This document shows positions 1 to 10,837 of a stretch of DNA of 22,743 nt, one piece after another. The DNA is from Saccoglossus kowalevskii. Lineage: Eukaryota; Hemichordata; Enteropneusta; Harrimaniidae. Both the position numbers and the translations under genes were made by a program. The notes below the pieces were generated by a model. The model ran no database searches, had not been told where the DNA came from, and saw only the letters and a list, made by a program, of their open reading frames with translations. The stretch lies in contig NW_003157238.1 of NCBI RefSeq assembly GCF_000003605.2, positions 111,710 through 134,452 on the forward strand, read 5' to 3'. The first letter of the stretch is position 1; every line of letters begins with the position of its first letter.

Positions 1-690
1 AAGCACTTAAATTACCAGACAAATCGAAGAAAGTGACAACCCTGTTTTTATTTGAAAGTAACACCATCACAATTGAGTATAATTGGCTATACACTTTACA
101 TGTTTCATATATACTGCGCAGTCATGACGCCATTAACCGAATTGATGTAAGCGTAGAATCACTAGCGACGCAATAAACGCAAATCTTGACCTTTGGGGGT
201 GAGACTGTCGAGTTTAAATTAGGCACTTGCATTGCGCGTCAACATCAGAATGCACGCAATCACACTAACACATTTTCTGGTGCTATAATAAGCATTTCCC
301 AGAAACCTGCATATTAACAAAAACAAAACAATTGGTCATGCCTAGTATGTGAAAAACACATATGATCAGCGCATGCGTAGATGCCGCAGGCTTCATGGTT
401 GACTGACGGAGAATGATACCTGAGACAATTAATAAATTTACTAAATGAAACGTATTTGACTAGGAATATAGGCAGGTTTTTTTAAATAAAAATAGGGGTA
501 TGTAACTAGTAGTTAACGTAACCCTAAAGGGAGAAAACAACCTGCGCTTGATTTAAATTTCTCGAATATTTTAATCAACGCTCTGATCCACAAAAAATAC
601 GACAATTTATATTATGACCTTGACTTTTAACTCAAAATTGTAACCATGTCATACGAGTTGTACATGAAAACATTAGTAAGTGAAAGTCTA
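1..690. other. Intergenic DNA, no gene seen
   Basis: AT-rich sequence with no convincing coding frame on either strand. Nothing here resembled a tRNA, an element terminus or a tandem array. A hydrophobic open frame at 694-927 (+) follows it, but it has ordinary T-rich composition and no domain, so it is treated as chance. Confidence 0.5.
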
Positions 691-928
691 TAGATGATAA
701 CAATCATTCAATCGCTTATTTTGTTCAATTTAATGTCATGCAATCAATATATACCACGTTTTGGTTTCAGCTTTTCGTTAGATGGCTTTTGCTGGTTGTC
801 TTCGATTTTTGTATCATTATCATGCGTCGCCTGTATCTTATTTTCATGTAGTGTTTTCCAAGCTTTGATGTCATTTTCTGGATTCCTATTTTGTCTTTCC
901 TTTTTTTTCGCGTTAACGTTAAATTGAC

Positions 929-944
929 AGGTCAGGTCAGGTCA
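929..944 (+). repeat. Tandem AGGTC pentamer (three overlapping AGGTCA half-sites)
   Basis: AGGTC occurs three times head to tail followed by A, so the nuclear-receptor half-site AGGTCA can be read at 929-934, 934-939 and 939-944, each sharing one base with the next. Overlapping sites cannot all be occupied at once. It may be a small simple repeat rather than a response element. No promoter is evident close by. Confidence 0.4.
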
Positions 945-1088
945 AAACTCTCTCGTTCAACAATTAGCTTTCAATTAGCTTTAACAAACGACATCAGTGA
1001 TCCGCCAGACAGTAAACTTTCAATTTCGTCGTGAGCGTCATCTTAGAAAATCTGTGACAAGTTGGACATATAAGATGCAATAGACTCC

Positions 1089-1328
1089 ATGTCGTCTTCA
1101 TCATCAGACAACTCTGAGCAATTATCGTTATCATTAAAACAATTATATCCTTTGGTTCTCCAGAAAATTCAAAAGCGGATATTCAAAAGCCCGTGCCTTT
1201 ATCTTAGCGACAGCCATTTTCATCACTTCCGTGCCAGGTTTACATCGGCGTGCAGAAATGTCGCTCGTCGATTCCAAAGGACAGAAGAATGGGCACGAAA
1301 AAACACTAGGCATGGAAAAGGGGAGTAA
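1089..1328 (+). CDS. Possible small ORF, 79 residues, function unknown
   Basis: An ATG-initiated frame encodes a Ser-rich start (five serines after Met, then an acidic stretch) and a basic C-terminal half rich in Arg, Phe and His. I see no signal peptide, membrane segment or known domain. Its 3' end overlaps, tail to tail, the minus-strand open frame at 1306-1629. The start context is C at -3 and G at +4, which is only partly favourable. This could equally be an exon of an unrecognised gene or chance in an AT-rich spacer. Confidence 0.15.
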   Translation: MSSSSSDNSEQLSLSLKQLYPLVLQKIQKRIFKSPCLYLSDSHFHHFRARFTSACRNVARRFQRTEEWARKNTRHGKGE

Positions 1329-1629
1329 TTCTTAATTTTATTTTGCCAGTAGCAGGTTCACTTGGCATTGTAAATTGACCAGAACAGGTAGCATTTGTGT
1401 CACAAACAAGTTCGTCTATTTCAGTGCGTTGCCATGGTAACGGTTTGTGTTTCTTAATTAACTTGTGTACATCTTGGCTAACGTTCACCCGGTCAAGTAT
1501 AAGTGTACTCAAAACTTTTTCTTCTTTTGCATAACAGACGGAATGTTCATGTTTATACATTTCGTTGATTGATGACATGTCGTGATTTCCCGTTAGTCTT
1601 GTAAACTGTGTATCACGTGATGAACTCAA
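1306..1629 (-). CDS. Possible exon or ORF, up to 107 residues, function unknown
   Basis: The open frame on the minus strand reads through with unremarkable codon use, but the first codon at its 5' end is TTG; the first ATG comes 17 codons later. The product would be mixed polar with four cysteines and a stretch of Lys/His-rich sequence (about residues 58-67), with no signal peptide or membrane helix. A TCACGTGA palindrome (1613-1620) and an ATGGCGG motif (1631-1637, + strand) sit at its 5' edge, which might mark a promoter. No family is recognised, and it may be non-coding. Confidence 0.15.
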   Translation of the reverse strand: MSSSRDTQFTRLTGNHDMSSINEMYKHEHSVCYAKEEKVLSTLILDRVNVSQDVHKLIKKHKPLPWQRTEIDELVCDTNATCSGQFTMPSEPATGKIKLRITPLFHA

Positions 1630-1791
1630 TATGGCGGTCTCCGTAGAATGATAGATATTTTATTGACAACACTATCAAAGCAGTATGATATCAAAAATAA
1701 AACTAAGGTATGAAGTAAAAGCTTAAATATTTCCGGGGGAAAGCCATAACGGGAATTTGAACATAAGGTAGATTATTATTACTATTATTAT

Positions 1792-1829
1792 TTAGCAAAG
1801 TACACACATTTTTCTACGTACTTTGCTAA
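1792..1829. repeat. Hairpin: 12-bp perfect inverted repeat, 14-nt loop
   Basis: TTAGCAAAGTAC (1792-1803) is followed 14 bases later by its exact reverse complement GTACTTTGCTAA (1818-1829). The loop is A/T/C-rich. It stands just after a run of ATT-like triplets. Such a short stem could be a fold-back remnant of a MITE. No target duplication is obvious, and no role is claimed. Confidence 0.6.
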
Positions 1830-2589
1830 CTTGACGTTTGAATTTGTTGTTTTTCGTCGGAACAGTGCGTTATCTAAAAGTAAATTTCTTTGCTATTCGT
1901 ATTTTTTTTCTGACATTACAAAATTTATGTCAGGAGAAATTCTTTTGATAGTCGGAGTTTTAGGTTTGGTGTGTCTACCCATTTCAATTTTGAGACATTG
2001 ATTGGAGAGTTTAAATTTACTAAACTGTTTTCCCATTTAGATGCTTTCGATATCTACCACGTATTTTTCCAAACTTTGCCTATTATTTTTAATGTACGGC
2101 TAAACCATGTGGCCCTGGAACATGAATTGACTACAGGTTTAATGCGGAATTACGTAAACCGGTAGTATTTGATTTTTAGGGAAATATAGTGGTTGAATTT
2201 TGAACAAATATTGAAAAAAATACCGAATTTGAAACATCTGAAAAATTATATAACCATAAATATTGCTTTTTGTTGATGTCGGTATCCAAGTTGTGAGCAT
2301 AGGTCGTTGGTTGATTGTCGTTCGCCACACAAACCTAAACAACCGTGCCTAAACAAACACCAGAATGCTGTGTTCTCCGTATTGTGACTTTGAAATGGAT
2401 TGCGAACCTCCAACAAAGAAAACATGATCTTTAAGTTCAACTTGTGACCAACTAGATGAGATTGAGGGATTGAAGGACAAAAAAATGAAAAAAACTATGA
2501 GTCACAGGCAAAAATGTATGCCACCAATAACAACCGGTGGAATTGCACCAAGGTAGGTGTCGTCTGTTTCAAAGAACATCGGCGACGAT

Positions 2590-2612
2590 GTATTGTATTG
2601 TATGGTATTGTA
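2590..2612. repeat. Short imperfect TATTG pentamer repeat
   Basis: Four near-copies of a TGTAT/TATTG pentamer in a row. A small microsatellite, interrupted once by a GG. No other content is supported at this site. Confidence 0.5.
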
Positions 2613-2741
2613 ATTCTCCACTATGGGTAAATAAATTGCAGTACATGATGAAAGTAATTTCGAAAGCTGTAGATATGTGCCGAGTGTACACCAACCACTG
2701 TATAAGAGCGACGGCGTGCACAGTTTTTCATATGGCCAGAG

Positions 2742-2969
2742 TTGAGACAAGGCATATCATGTACGCGTCACAAAACGATGCAAGAATCCGATCTTACACC
2801 ATCAAACTTACCCCAGAACAACGTCGAAACTTGTCAAGCATACTGTCACAAAACTGTCTTTGGTTATACCAAAGGTGTCGCCGTACATACACCGCATCCC
2901 GCCGCGTCTCAAACTTCGGTCGAACCAAGTACCGCTGTAGTCAAATATCCACAGTTACAAGTAGTATGA
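2742..2969 (+). CDS. Possible exon fragment, 75 codons, uncertain
   Basis: This frame opens on a TTG rather than an ATG and ends at TGA. The middle has two Cys three residues apart (C-Q-A-Y-C) followed by an aromatic/Gly stretch, which faintly recalls the start of Cys-rich extracellular domains such as WSC. The later cysteines of such a domain are missing and the rest is Pro/Thr/Ser/Val. A second, longer frame (2537-3049, GTG start, Arg/Thr-rich) overlaps it, so at least one is chance. A plausible splice acceptor (CCAG) lies just upstream near 2739, but it is weak. No function is assigned. Confidence 0.12.
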   Translation: MRQGISCTRHKTMQESDLTPSNLPQNNVETCQAYCHKTVFGYTKGVAVHTPHPAASQTSVEPSTAVVKYPQLQVV

Positions 2970-3326
2970 TGAGTCACCAAACTGGTTTGTTTCACTATTG
3001 TACTTTCAATGGGCACATTATAATCCAAATTGTACAAAAACCGGAATGAAAATGTGGAAATTTGTTTTATGATCCAAACTGTACACGACGCTGTATTTCG
3101 AATGGCGTTGACGCAGTCAGTAAAAGGTCAGAAAGGTCATATTTTGTTATGCTAATTTTTGTGTTTACGCTGCTCTATTGACTGGATACGTTTCGATTTC
3201 ACGCGGAATAAAAATTAGTATGTATTTAATTTGAACTGTGTTACGTATGTAATTTTTGTATGCATTCAGTGTACAACTACATACTATTCTTATAAATATT
3301 CATGTTCAAGGGCCATAATCATGATC

Positions 3327-3548
3327 TTATAGTAGGTGCAAGTTAACTAGCGACACCGTCGACAACAATTGTGTAGCTAGAGACTGCGACCTATCTCTGT
3401 CACGATGGACATCCCTGTGAAATGCATATGGTGCCTCTTGAATTACAACTGATCTCTGTAAAATATCACTAGTGCTTCTTAAATAATTGCAGGCATCTCT
3501 GATGCTATCATAGCTCACATGAACACGTTCTCTCCCGCCAGCGGCCAT
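3327..3548 (-). CDS. Possible small protein, 73 residues, function unknown
   Basis: The frame begins with an ATG followed by GCC GCT GGC GGG, giving Met-Ala-Ala-Gly-Gly and a G at +4, a start type common in animal genes, although the -3 base is not a purine. The product is polar, with alternating Arg/Asp in the middle (an H-R-D-V-H-R-D-R-D-R segment near residues 44-53), and no membrane helix, signal peptide or known domain. The 5' end is more GC-rich than the surrounding spacer. It might be a first exon whose true end is spliced, or a chance frame. I do not recognise it. Confidence 0.2.
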   Translation of the reverse strand: MAAGGRERVHVSYDSIRDACNYLRSTSDILQRSVVIQEAPYAFHRDVHRDRDRSQSLATQLLSTVSLVNLHLL

Positions 3549-4512
3549 GACAGGTTAGATCCTTTAGGCCTCCTTTATTTGTGTCTTTCATTTTATATTC
3601 CTATTTTTCAGCATGAATTTCATATCATGGGATTGTTGACGGCTACATGAAATATTCAAAGATAAATAAATTAATAAATATTGCGTTTAAACTCATCCAA
3701 CGGGCTGCCTGAATGTGATAATCATTTTGGTGCAAGCTTAGGGGGTTGTTTATGTATTGATAATAAAATAACAAAGAATATTGAAATAATAAAGGCGAAA
3801 GAAATTCAGAATAATGATAAAATAATGAAACAATAGTGGCGAAAGGATTATAAACATTATAAACACATCCACAACAGAGATGAATGAAAACAACTTAAAC
3901 TGATTCAAGTACTTGTACTCTGGGTTAGCTGCATCGAACTGCAGAGACATACCCCGCCACTTGTTTATTACTTCTTCTTTAATTTGAATCGTCCTTTTTC
4001 AAGTGCCCTGTAACGCGCTGTACATGTACCTTTTCTCTACTTCTCTCTCTAAAAATTAGAGCTCTTTCTAATACTATTCAACGACTTTAGATACTATAAA
4101 TATATGTTAATACTATTATGGATAGCAATGTCCCCTTCATACATAAATGATTGCATGGTTAACTGCACAACAATGGTAGCAATAGGGTGTACAGTAGTGT
4201 GTAATCCAATCTAAGAAAACTGTATCTATATTTCAATAGGTAGGCTGAAAGACAACTATATATATTTATTAAATGACAAAACATGGCATAATTGGAGGTT
4301 AAGTAAGAATGTTGCTGTATTCTAATGCATTAAACGAAGACTGGCAATTCCCACCACCAATTAGCAATTTGTTCGGCTAATTTTTAACTAATCCAAAATC
4401 ACTCTCAAAATCACTGATTTGGGCAAAATAACTACTAAATTTACACTGATTTAGTTATTGGTACTGCCGTATTTGTGTATATGCTTTTTGTGGAAGAATT
4501 TATGTTGTCAAC
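3549..4512. other. Intergenic AT-rich spacer upstream of the LINE
   Basis: No coding frame is convincing. The last 150 bases before 4513 contain repeated AAAATCACT words and an imperfect AT-rich inverted repeat near 4427-4458. They may be LINE 5' untranslated sequence, but the 5' end of the element cannot be fixed without a consensus. Confidence 0.4.
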
Positions 4513-5115
4513 ATGGTGAAACAAACAGAGTTTGATCAGCTGAAGAAGTTATTGGAAAGTGTTGCAAAGTAGGGAGATTTGGATGGGGCAATCAAGTCTC
4601 TGGAATATATAACTGGATAAGTAACATGTCCTATCAAGAGACTGTGAAGATACTGCTTGCTAAGATAGTGAAATTAGAAGAGGTAAACGTGAAAAAAGAA
4701 TTCTGCAGCTGGAAACACGTGTTGATGAGCTTGAACAATACAGCAAAATTCAGAATGTAATCATATTTGGCCTACCAGTTCAACCATTTCAGAAGAGGTT
4801 CAATGCTACTGAGGTTGTTACAGACAAAAGCTATGCTGAGGTAGCAATAGATGAAACCAAAGTTCCCATGACAGGCGAGGAAGAGGAAGGCTGTGTGACA
4901 AACTCGGTGGAAGAACAGGTTCTGATTTTTTTCAAAAAAATTCTACATGTACATGTTAAACCTAATAAGATTGTTGCTGTCCACGTCTTTCCTCGGAAGT
5001 CAAGAAAGAAGGACATCTTGGTGCGTTTTGTCGCAAGGCGCAGTAAAGCAAGAATCATGAGTAGTAAGAATAATCTTAAAGATAAAGGGAATAAAATCTA
5101 TATCAATGGAGGGGG
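4513..5115 (+). pseudogene. LINE ORF1 remnant
   Basis: ORF1 of these LINEs encodes an RNA-binding chaperone with an N-terminal coiled coil and an RRM-like core. Here an ATG at 4513 opens a frame that meets a TAG at 4570 after 19 codons. A second stretch follows and a frame change lies near 4690, after which the typical linker between coiled coil and core appears (L-E-T-R-V-D-E-L-E-Q-Y-S, then I-I-F-G-L-P), around 4700-4780. The core's last part, with the V-R-F-V motif and a K-I-Y-I-N segment, lies at 4868-5107. The frame then runs straight into endonuclease sequence, so the ORF1 C-terminus is missing. Confidence 0.8.
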
Positions 5116-5530
5116 AGTCTTGTTGTACATAAAAGACATTTAAGAATCTGATTGATAATATGTCCATCTGTATTGATGGAGTTACTGAGTGTGTTACCGT
5201 TCAACTTGTTTTGATGATGAATATTAATATTTATCGTGCTCCTGGCACTGATATAAATATTTTCAGCAAGTATGTGGGGGAATTCCTTGCTAAACTAAAG
5301 AATAAAAAAACATTTGTGTGTGGTGATTTCAACATTGATTTGTTAAAATGTGACAGTAATTCATCTATTAATAATTCAATGGTGGGGTATTTTCAATGAT
5401 AACCAGACTTACTAGAGTAACCGAATAAACAATATAATTATTGATAATATATTTACTTCTGTGCTTTGTGCTAGTACAACCTGTGGTATTCTCATCAATG
5501 ATATCACTGACCACCTTCCTATATTTGCAA
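5104..5530 (+). pseudogene. LINE ORF2 endonuclease domain, partial
   Basis: This is the APE-like endonuclease that nicks the target site. Recognisable pieces are a G-G-G-V-L-L-Y-I segment (about 5106-5130), an I-Y-R-A-P-G-T stretch (about 5230-5252), the conserved G-D-F-N-I-D motif (about 5322-5340), and the terminal T-D-H-L-P-I-F motif (about 5505-5526), where family members usually have S-D-H. They fall in different frames. The N-terminal third of the domain, which carries the first catalytic Asn and Glu, is absent, consistent with an internal deletion at the join with ORF1. Confidence 0.85.
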
Positions 5531-7430
5531 ATATTGCCTGTGATGTTAATTATGAACAAGAGGCCACCAGGTATATTGAAAAACGTTTCATTACTAATGA
5601 GAATCTTCACAATTTAAGAGAAGATCTTAGAAATGGTAATTGGAATGATGTTATGATTATTAATGATCCCAATGTTGCATATAGAAGGTTTATGAATACT
5701 TTAAACTATGGATAAACGCTGTCCCAGAAAGAAAATTGTAATAAAATCTAGGAAGAAAGAAAAACCTTGGATAACCAGTAGCTTTAAAAAATGCATGCAT
5801 TAAAAAGAACCATTTATTTAAAAAAATAAATATCAGACCTCTGCTGCTGAGACTAAATATAAAAATTATAAAAATAAACTTCTATTTTGAGAAATGCAAT
5901 AAAGTATATTATAGTAAGCAATTGTGTGATTATGGTGTGATTACTCTTCTACGGGATAAATACAGTATTGCTAAATTCTTTGTAGATGTGGGCTCTGATT
6001 TAGCTAAGAAAATTCCAAATAGTCGAATTGACTTAAATTCTTACATGAGTAGTAGTGTTTGTGATTCAATATACCTGTGTGAAGTGACGTCATCAGAAAT
6101 TGCTGGTGAAACTGCTATGTTTTAAAGTAAGCATTCTGTTGGATGTGATAATATAGATATGTATACTGTTAACTATATTATGCCTGCTATTTTACAACCA
6201 TTTAAACATATTTGTAATTGTTCATTTAGTTCTGGAGTATTTCCTGATTTACTGAAAATAGCTAAAGTTACACGAATTTTTAAGTCTGGTGACAAAAAGG
6301 TATTTTCCAACTACAGACCAATATCGTTGCTTCCTCAGTTTTCTAAGATAATTGAAAAAATTTTTTAACAATAGATTAATGGGTTTTATAAACAAAAATA
6401 ATGTACTATATAAGGTTCAATATGGGTTTAGAAACAATGTGTAAACTGGCTTTAATAAATTTAACTGAAGAAATCACGTTCTCTATGGACTCTACTATGT
6501 ATACAGTTGGTGTTTTCATCGAACTAAAAAAGGCGTTCGACACTATAGATCACACAATACTAGTCCAAAAATATGTACATATGGCATACGAGGTGTTGCC
6601 TCTTCTTGGATTAGTAGCTATCTTAGTAACAGGTTACAACATATGGTATTAACTCAGATCTAATGAATATAAGTCATGGCGTTCCGCAAAGTTCAATTCT
6701 TGGACCAACGTTTATTTATACTATATGTAAATGATATCTGTAATGTATCACAATGGTTTAAGGTTATTCTATATGCAGATGATACTAACATATTTGTATC
6801 TGGCAAAGATCTGAAAAAAAGTGTGCGAATCAGTATCTAGAGAATTAAAGAAGTTACACTTATGGTTAACAAATTATCTTTAAATATTTCTAAAACTAAC
6901 TACATGATTTTCTATTGTAAGAATGTAAACATTGTCCATCAAACAAAATCAATGATGTTTATATTGAAAGAGTGTATCATACTAAACTTGTATGTGTCGA
7001 ACTGAACTGTAAATTCCAGTGGAAAAAACATGTGAAAAATATTAAGATTAAAGTTGCCAAAAAACTTATTATTTACAAATTGAAATACCTGTTAGACCCA
7101 TCTGTACTCAAAAATCTGTATTTAACCCTTATATTGCCTTATCTTGTGTATTGTTGTGAAATCTGGGGTAATACATATAAAACTACTCTAAATTTTCATA
7201 TTTTTACTCCAAAAGAAAGCTATAAAAGTTGTTACAAAAGAGGACTAAATGCGTTAAATGTAAATGATCTAATTGAATTAAGAACCATGCTTGTAATATG
7301 TAATGTTCATCATAAAAATGTCCCAGAAAACTTCTTGAAGTACAATACACCATTTAGATTTTTGTGTAAAATATAGAAGAACTTTTCTCAAGTCAATGTG
7401 TATGTCATGTTATGGAGCCAAACAAAATAT
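5531..7430 (+). pseudogene. LINE ORF2 linker, reverse transcriptase and C-terminal region
   Basis: After the endonuclease comes a linker including a K-P-W-I-T motif (near 5761-5780). The reverse transcriptase shows N-Y-R-P-I-S-L-L-P (6307-6336), motif A as L-K-K-A-F-D-T-I-D-H (ending near 6553, with Glu in place of the first Asp), a G-V-P-Q-S-S-I-L-G-P stretch (about 6676-6708), and the Y-A-D-D active site at 6772-6783. The C-terminal part includes K-H-V-K-N-I-K and L-P-Y-L-V-Y-C-C (about 7020-7160), typical of CR1/Jockey proteins. The motifs are spread over all three forward frames, so this copy makes no functional enzyme. Confidence 0.88.
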
Positions 7431-7770
7431 CAAAAATTATATGATATGATATATATTGCAATAGTCTAAAAAAATAAACACTTTTATGTACAGATACTGT
7501 TAGATAAATATAATATCCAATAACTGCAGTAACTATCTATTTAATGTTTAACTTATTTTGTCAATTATTTCACTTTTAATTCTCTGTATATTATTTACCA
7601 GGACTTTGCCATGCCAAAATCAACACATCCCCTATCTTGCTGTTTACTTAAAAGCAATGCTTCTTGTTGCCCCCTTTCTATAGCTGTTATATCTATGTGC
7701 TATTCTTTTTGTATGTCACATTTAGCGCTATAGAAATAAAAGGATTTGTTATTGTTACTATTGATAATTA

Positions 7771-9849
7771 TATTTAATTTTCATGTGTACTATGTTTGCA
7801 TTCGAGGTTTTTTTATTTTTCATTTATATTTATTTTAATACATACACACTCAGATTATTAATAACCTGGAAAAAAGAAAGCATTACTAGCCCCTATCGCC
7901 CTTGCGTTTCCGAGCAAAAAAAAAAGTCGAGGCCAAAAACGAACGATTTACTTTTGGGACGTGAACCCTGGACGTAAAATAAATTGCTCCCTTTGCCTTG
8001 ACCAATAGTTACCAGCTGTCATGCTGGAATGGGACTTAACCATTGTGTACTCTTGAATGAAATTCGAATTACTCACTTTTGAGGGTGTCATAATAAGCAA
8101 GAATGAAAACCATGATTATGTTTACATCAAGCGACCTGACGGTCAAAATAGCTCCGCTGTCTTCATCATCATGGAACAAGAATCAGTAAAGTGGCATTGT
8201 GGCTGACGGTTTCGGACTAGCTGTCGAAAATAAAATTTTTCACCAAAAATGACAAAAATATTCACTAAAAATCCACATTTGCATATTTTGACACAAACTT
8301 AATAAATCTGACAGAGGGCCACCCCAAGTACCTTTATTACAAACACGAATGTAATTGGTCGGGTACTTTTGAAGAAGAAGTCGTTTAAAGAAAAACTTCA
8401 CACCGGACGCAGAACGGACGACGCCGGAGAGACCCCATACCAACAGCTCCGCCAGGGTCATCTGCGATGACAGCAGAGCTAAAAAGGGAAGAACTCGAAC
8501 GTACTTGTGCGTAAAGTCATTTTTGGCTTGACCAAACCTTAGGTCCTTATTCTGCATGTTATAACGCACATACCTGAGCAGCCATTCTTCAGCAAATGAT
8601 TTAGACTAGGCATTTTCCGAGTCAAAATCGCGAAACTATCCGTTTTCACGCAATCTTAATTACTACACGAAATACAGTACCAAGACGCTGAAATATATAA
8701 GTACCAACACATACCACAAACTATATCTCAAATAAATATAAGTATTTGTGTAAATATTCGTGGTATATTTTAAGTCTATCTGGACCAGAAGTGAAAATTG
8801 TTACTTCACTAAATAGCGAAAAATATTTTATTATAAAGGTAGTAACTAGAATTCAATTTGTAGTTGGAACACAGATTTGTAGTTGTCTAAATAGCATAGC
8901 ACATCCTTATGTATTTTGATTCTATGTAACTTGAAACATAGAACATGAGATAACATACAATGCAGGTATACACATCACTATGAACTTGACCAAAGATGAT
9001 TGTTTCAATAATACTGTAGATCAGTACGCCATTGAAACGTATGTGGTGATATTTCGAAACCATGGTAACCATCCATCTATTCACGTTTTTACGGGTTGTA
9101 TACAATGTAGGTTATATTGACTCTAACATCGTGATGACTCGTTAAACAGTTCCCCATGCCTATAATGCAGAATAATTCCCATTTCATTATCAGTGTGTCC
9201 ATCTTTCAATATGGGGTGTATTCAAATGCTAGTTTCTGTTTTCTATTTTCACAGCTTATTTGGTGATGACATTTACGGTCAACACGTACACGTTTGCAGT
9301 ACAAAAGTGTACATGCTTTACAATGTTGTATTGTTATACATTCTGTGTCGTCATCCCTATTTGCACTGCCTCTCTCTATGGGATTATGACTTATTCTGAC
9401 CTGTTTATTTATCATATGGTCATAGCAAGTATATGCTTGTAAAAATAAAATAAAAAACAAGCAGATTTTCTAACGAAATTGAAAATATATAATATATATA
9501 TCCTATATATAAATTAGATTGTGTATAAGACACTACGGATCGCTCGTACTATGATTGAGATACCGTTTGCGGTTCGTTGTATCGTTACCCAGAATGCATC
9601 GACATTTAATCCGAATAAAACTGTATTGTTTTTTGTTCTTTTGTTAACAATATATGTTTTTTTATGGAGTGCCGTCTGAAAGGGCAATAAATTATTTGAA
9701 TTCGTTCTATTAAACAGGTCTGATATATACACCACATAGCTACACCATAAATCAGAGAAGCATTGGAAGCATTTTGATGGTTTTCTAAATAAAACACTGT
9801 TTTAATTGAAAATACGTGCACTTTATTATCATACATCTGTGTTTTCAGC
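7771..9849. other. Intergenic spacer
   Basis: No convincing gene. A stretch at 8395-8470 is rich in CGGACG/GACGACG words on the + strand, similar in feel to dispersed repeats of marine invertebrates. The minus-strand open frame over it (8240-8569) has repeat-like composition and is not called as a gene. Around 7956-7968 the minus strand reads GGGTTCACGTCCC, a good match to a tRNA B box, but no matching A box is found. Around 9485-9515 there is a short AT-alternating tract. Confidence 0.45.
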
Positions 9850-9884
9850 CATACTAGTGTTCTAGTATGTCACAAAATGGCGGA
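9850..9884 (+). promoter_or_regulatory. Hairpin followed by ATGGCGG motif
   Basis: CATACTAG (9850-9857) and CTAGTATG (9862-9869) form a perfect 8-bp stem with a TGTT loop. Directly after it, 9874-9884 reads AAAATGGCGGA, a match to the YY1 / TISU-type sequence that often lies at animal transcription and translation starts. The next 20 bases are GC-rich. An ATG frame from 9877 gives only 18 codons, so no gene is called. It could be a first exon whose continuation I cannot trace. Confidence 0.3.
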
Positions 9885-10415
9885 AAAGCGGCCGTGGTGG
9901 TCGCCACTTTATGAACAAAACGAAATAAAATGACAATTGCGACTGAGTTCAAGGCAAGCTGCACAGACTATATTTATCTCTAATAATCATCAACAAGAGC
10001 ATGAAAAATACAGCATGTAATTTATGTCACCAAGCAATGGTTTACAACCTTGGTGAGCTCACGAATCATTACAATGGTTTAAGCTCTAAAAGACTTAACA
10101 ATAAAGTGATACACTTATCTAGAGTTCTCGGCGATGTATGTCTTTTATAATAATAAGCGATATTGTCTCTCGATACACAAAGCAGTACGCATCAATGCGG
10201 AACGACCGATGAACGTCCGATACATGCATACACGCAAAAGCAGGTAAACAATGGAGATGGCACACGACCATGAACAATCAACACAATGACACAACACGCG
10301 GCAGCAAGTAATCCACAATGAAGACACGCGACACGATGTCAACAATGTTTTGTCCGAACAAAGCAAGCACACTTGGGACCACAAATAACCCGTTTTCGTA
10401 ACAGAATCGCCGAAA

Positions 10416-10799
10416 NNNNNNNNNNNNNNNNNNNNNNNNNNNNNNNNNNNNNNNNNNNNNNNNNNNNNNNNNNNNNNNNNNNNNNNNNNNNNNNNNNNNN
10501 NNNNNNNNNNNNNNNNNNNNNNNNNNNNNNNNNNNNNNNNNNNNNNNNNNNNNNNNNNNNNNNNNNNNNNNNNNNNNNNNNNNNNNNNNNNNNNNNNNNN
10601 NNNNNNNNNNNNNNNNNNNNNNNNNNNNNNNNNNNNNNNNNNNNNNNNNNNNNNNNNNNNNNNNNNNNNNNNNNNNNNNNNNNNNNNNNNNNNNNNNNNN
10701 NNNNNNNNNNNNNNNNNNNNNNNNNNNNNNNNNNNNNNNNNNNNNNNNNNNNNNNNNNNNNNNNNNNNNNNNNNNNNNNNNNNNNNNNNNNNNNNNNNN
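10416..10799. other. Assembly gap (384 N)
   Basis: An unbroken run of N. The gap size may be an estimate. CpG-containing sequence lies on both sides, unlike the AT-rich spacers further out, so a GC-rich or hard-to-assemble gene part may be missing here. Confidence 0.99.
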
Positions 10800-10837
10800 T
10801 TTACGGCTATTTCCCTGGAAGTATACAGCGATATGTC

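Larger units (their letters stand above)
4513..7770 (+). mobile_element. Decayed LINE (CR1/Jockey-type non-LTR retrotransposon)
   Basis: Pieces of two reading frames lie in the canonical order on the + strand: an ORF1-type nucleic-acid-binding protein, an APE-type endonuclease, and a reverse transcriptase with C-terminal region. The 3' end has a short untranslated region, a GCGCTATAGAAATAAA-like segment near 7724-7740 and a degenerate TTATTG-type tail, as in LINEs that end in short tandem repeats rather than poly(A). The element is about 3.3 kb, shorter than an intact member (usually 4-6 kb). It is broken by many stops and frameshifts and by an internal deletion near 5107, so it is dead. No target-site duplication was identified, so both ends are approximate. 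CR1 and Jockey relatives are hard to separate by eye. Confidence 0.9.

Noticed and set aside
510-530. Telomere-like TAACCCTAA
   Set aside because: Only a single unit; no array.
694-927. Hydrophobic 77-codon + strand frame resembling a membrane protein
   Set aside because: Hydrophobicity follows from T-rich sequence; there is no conserved motif and no charge pattern typical of a membrane protein.
2537-3049. 170-codon + strand open frame
   Set aside because: GTG start, Arg/Thr/Ser-rich noise-like composition and no domain; a competing frame within it looks somewhat more protein-like, and neither is convincing.
7956-8020. tRNA-like B box GGGTTCACGTCCC on the minus strand
   Set aside because: The T-stem pairs at only three positions and the expected A box about 45 bases upstream (near 8012) does not fit the consensus, so neither a tRNA gene nor a SINE can be supported.
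8240-8569. 109-codon minus-strand open frame
   Set aside because: It lies over CGGACG/GACGACG repeat-like sequence, has no domain and begins without a favourable context; more likely a dispersed repeat.
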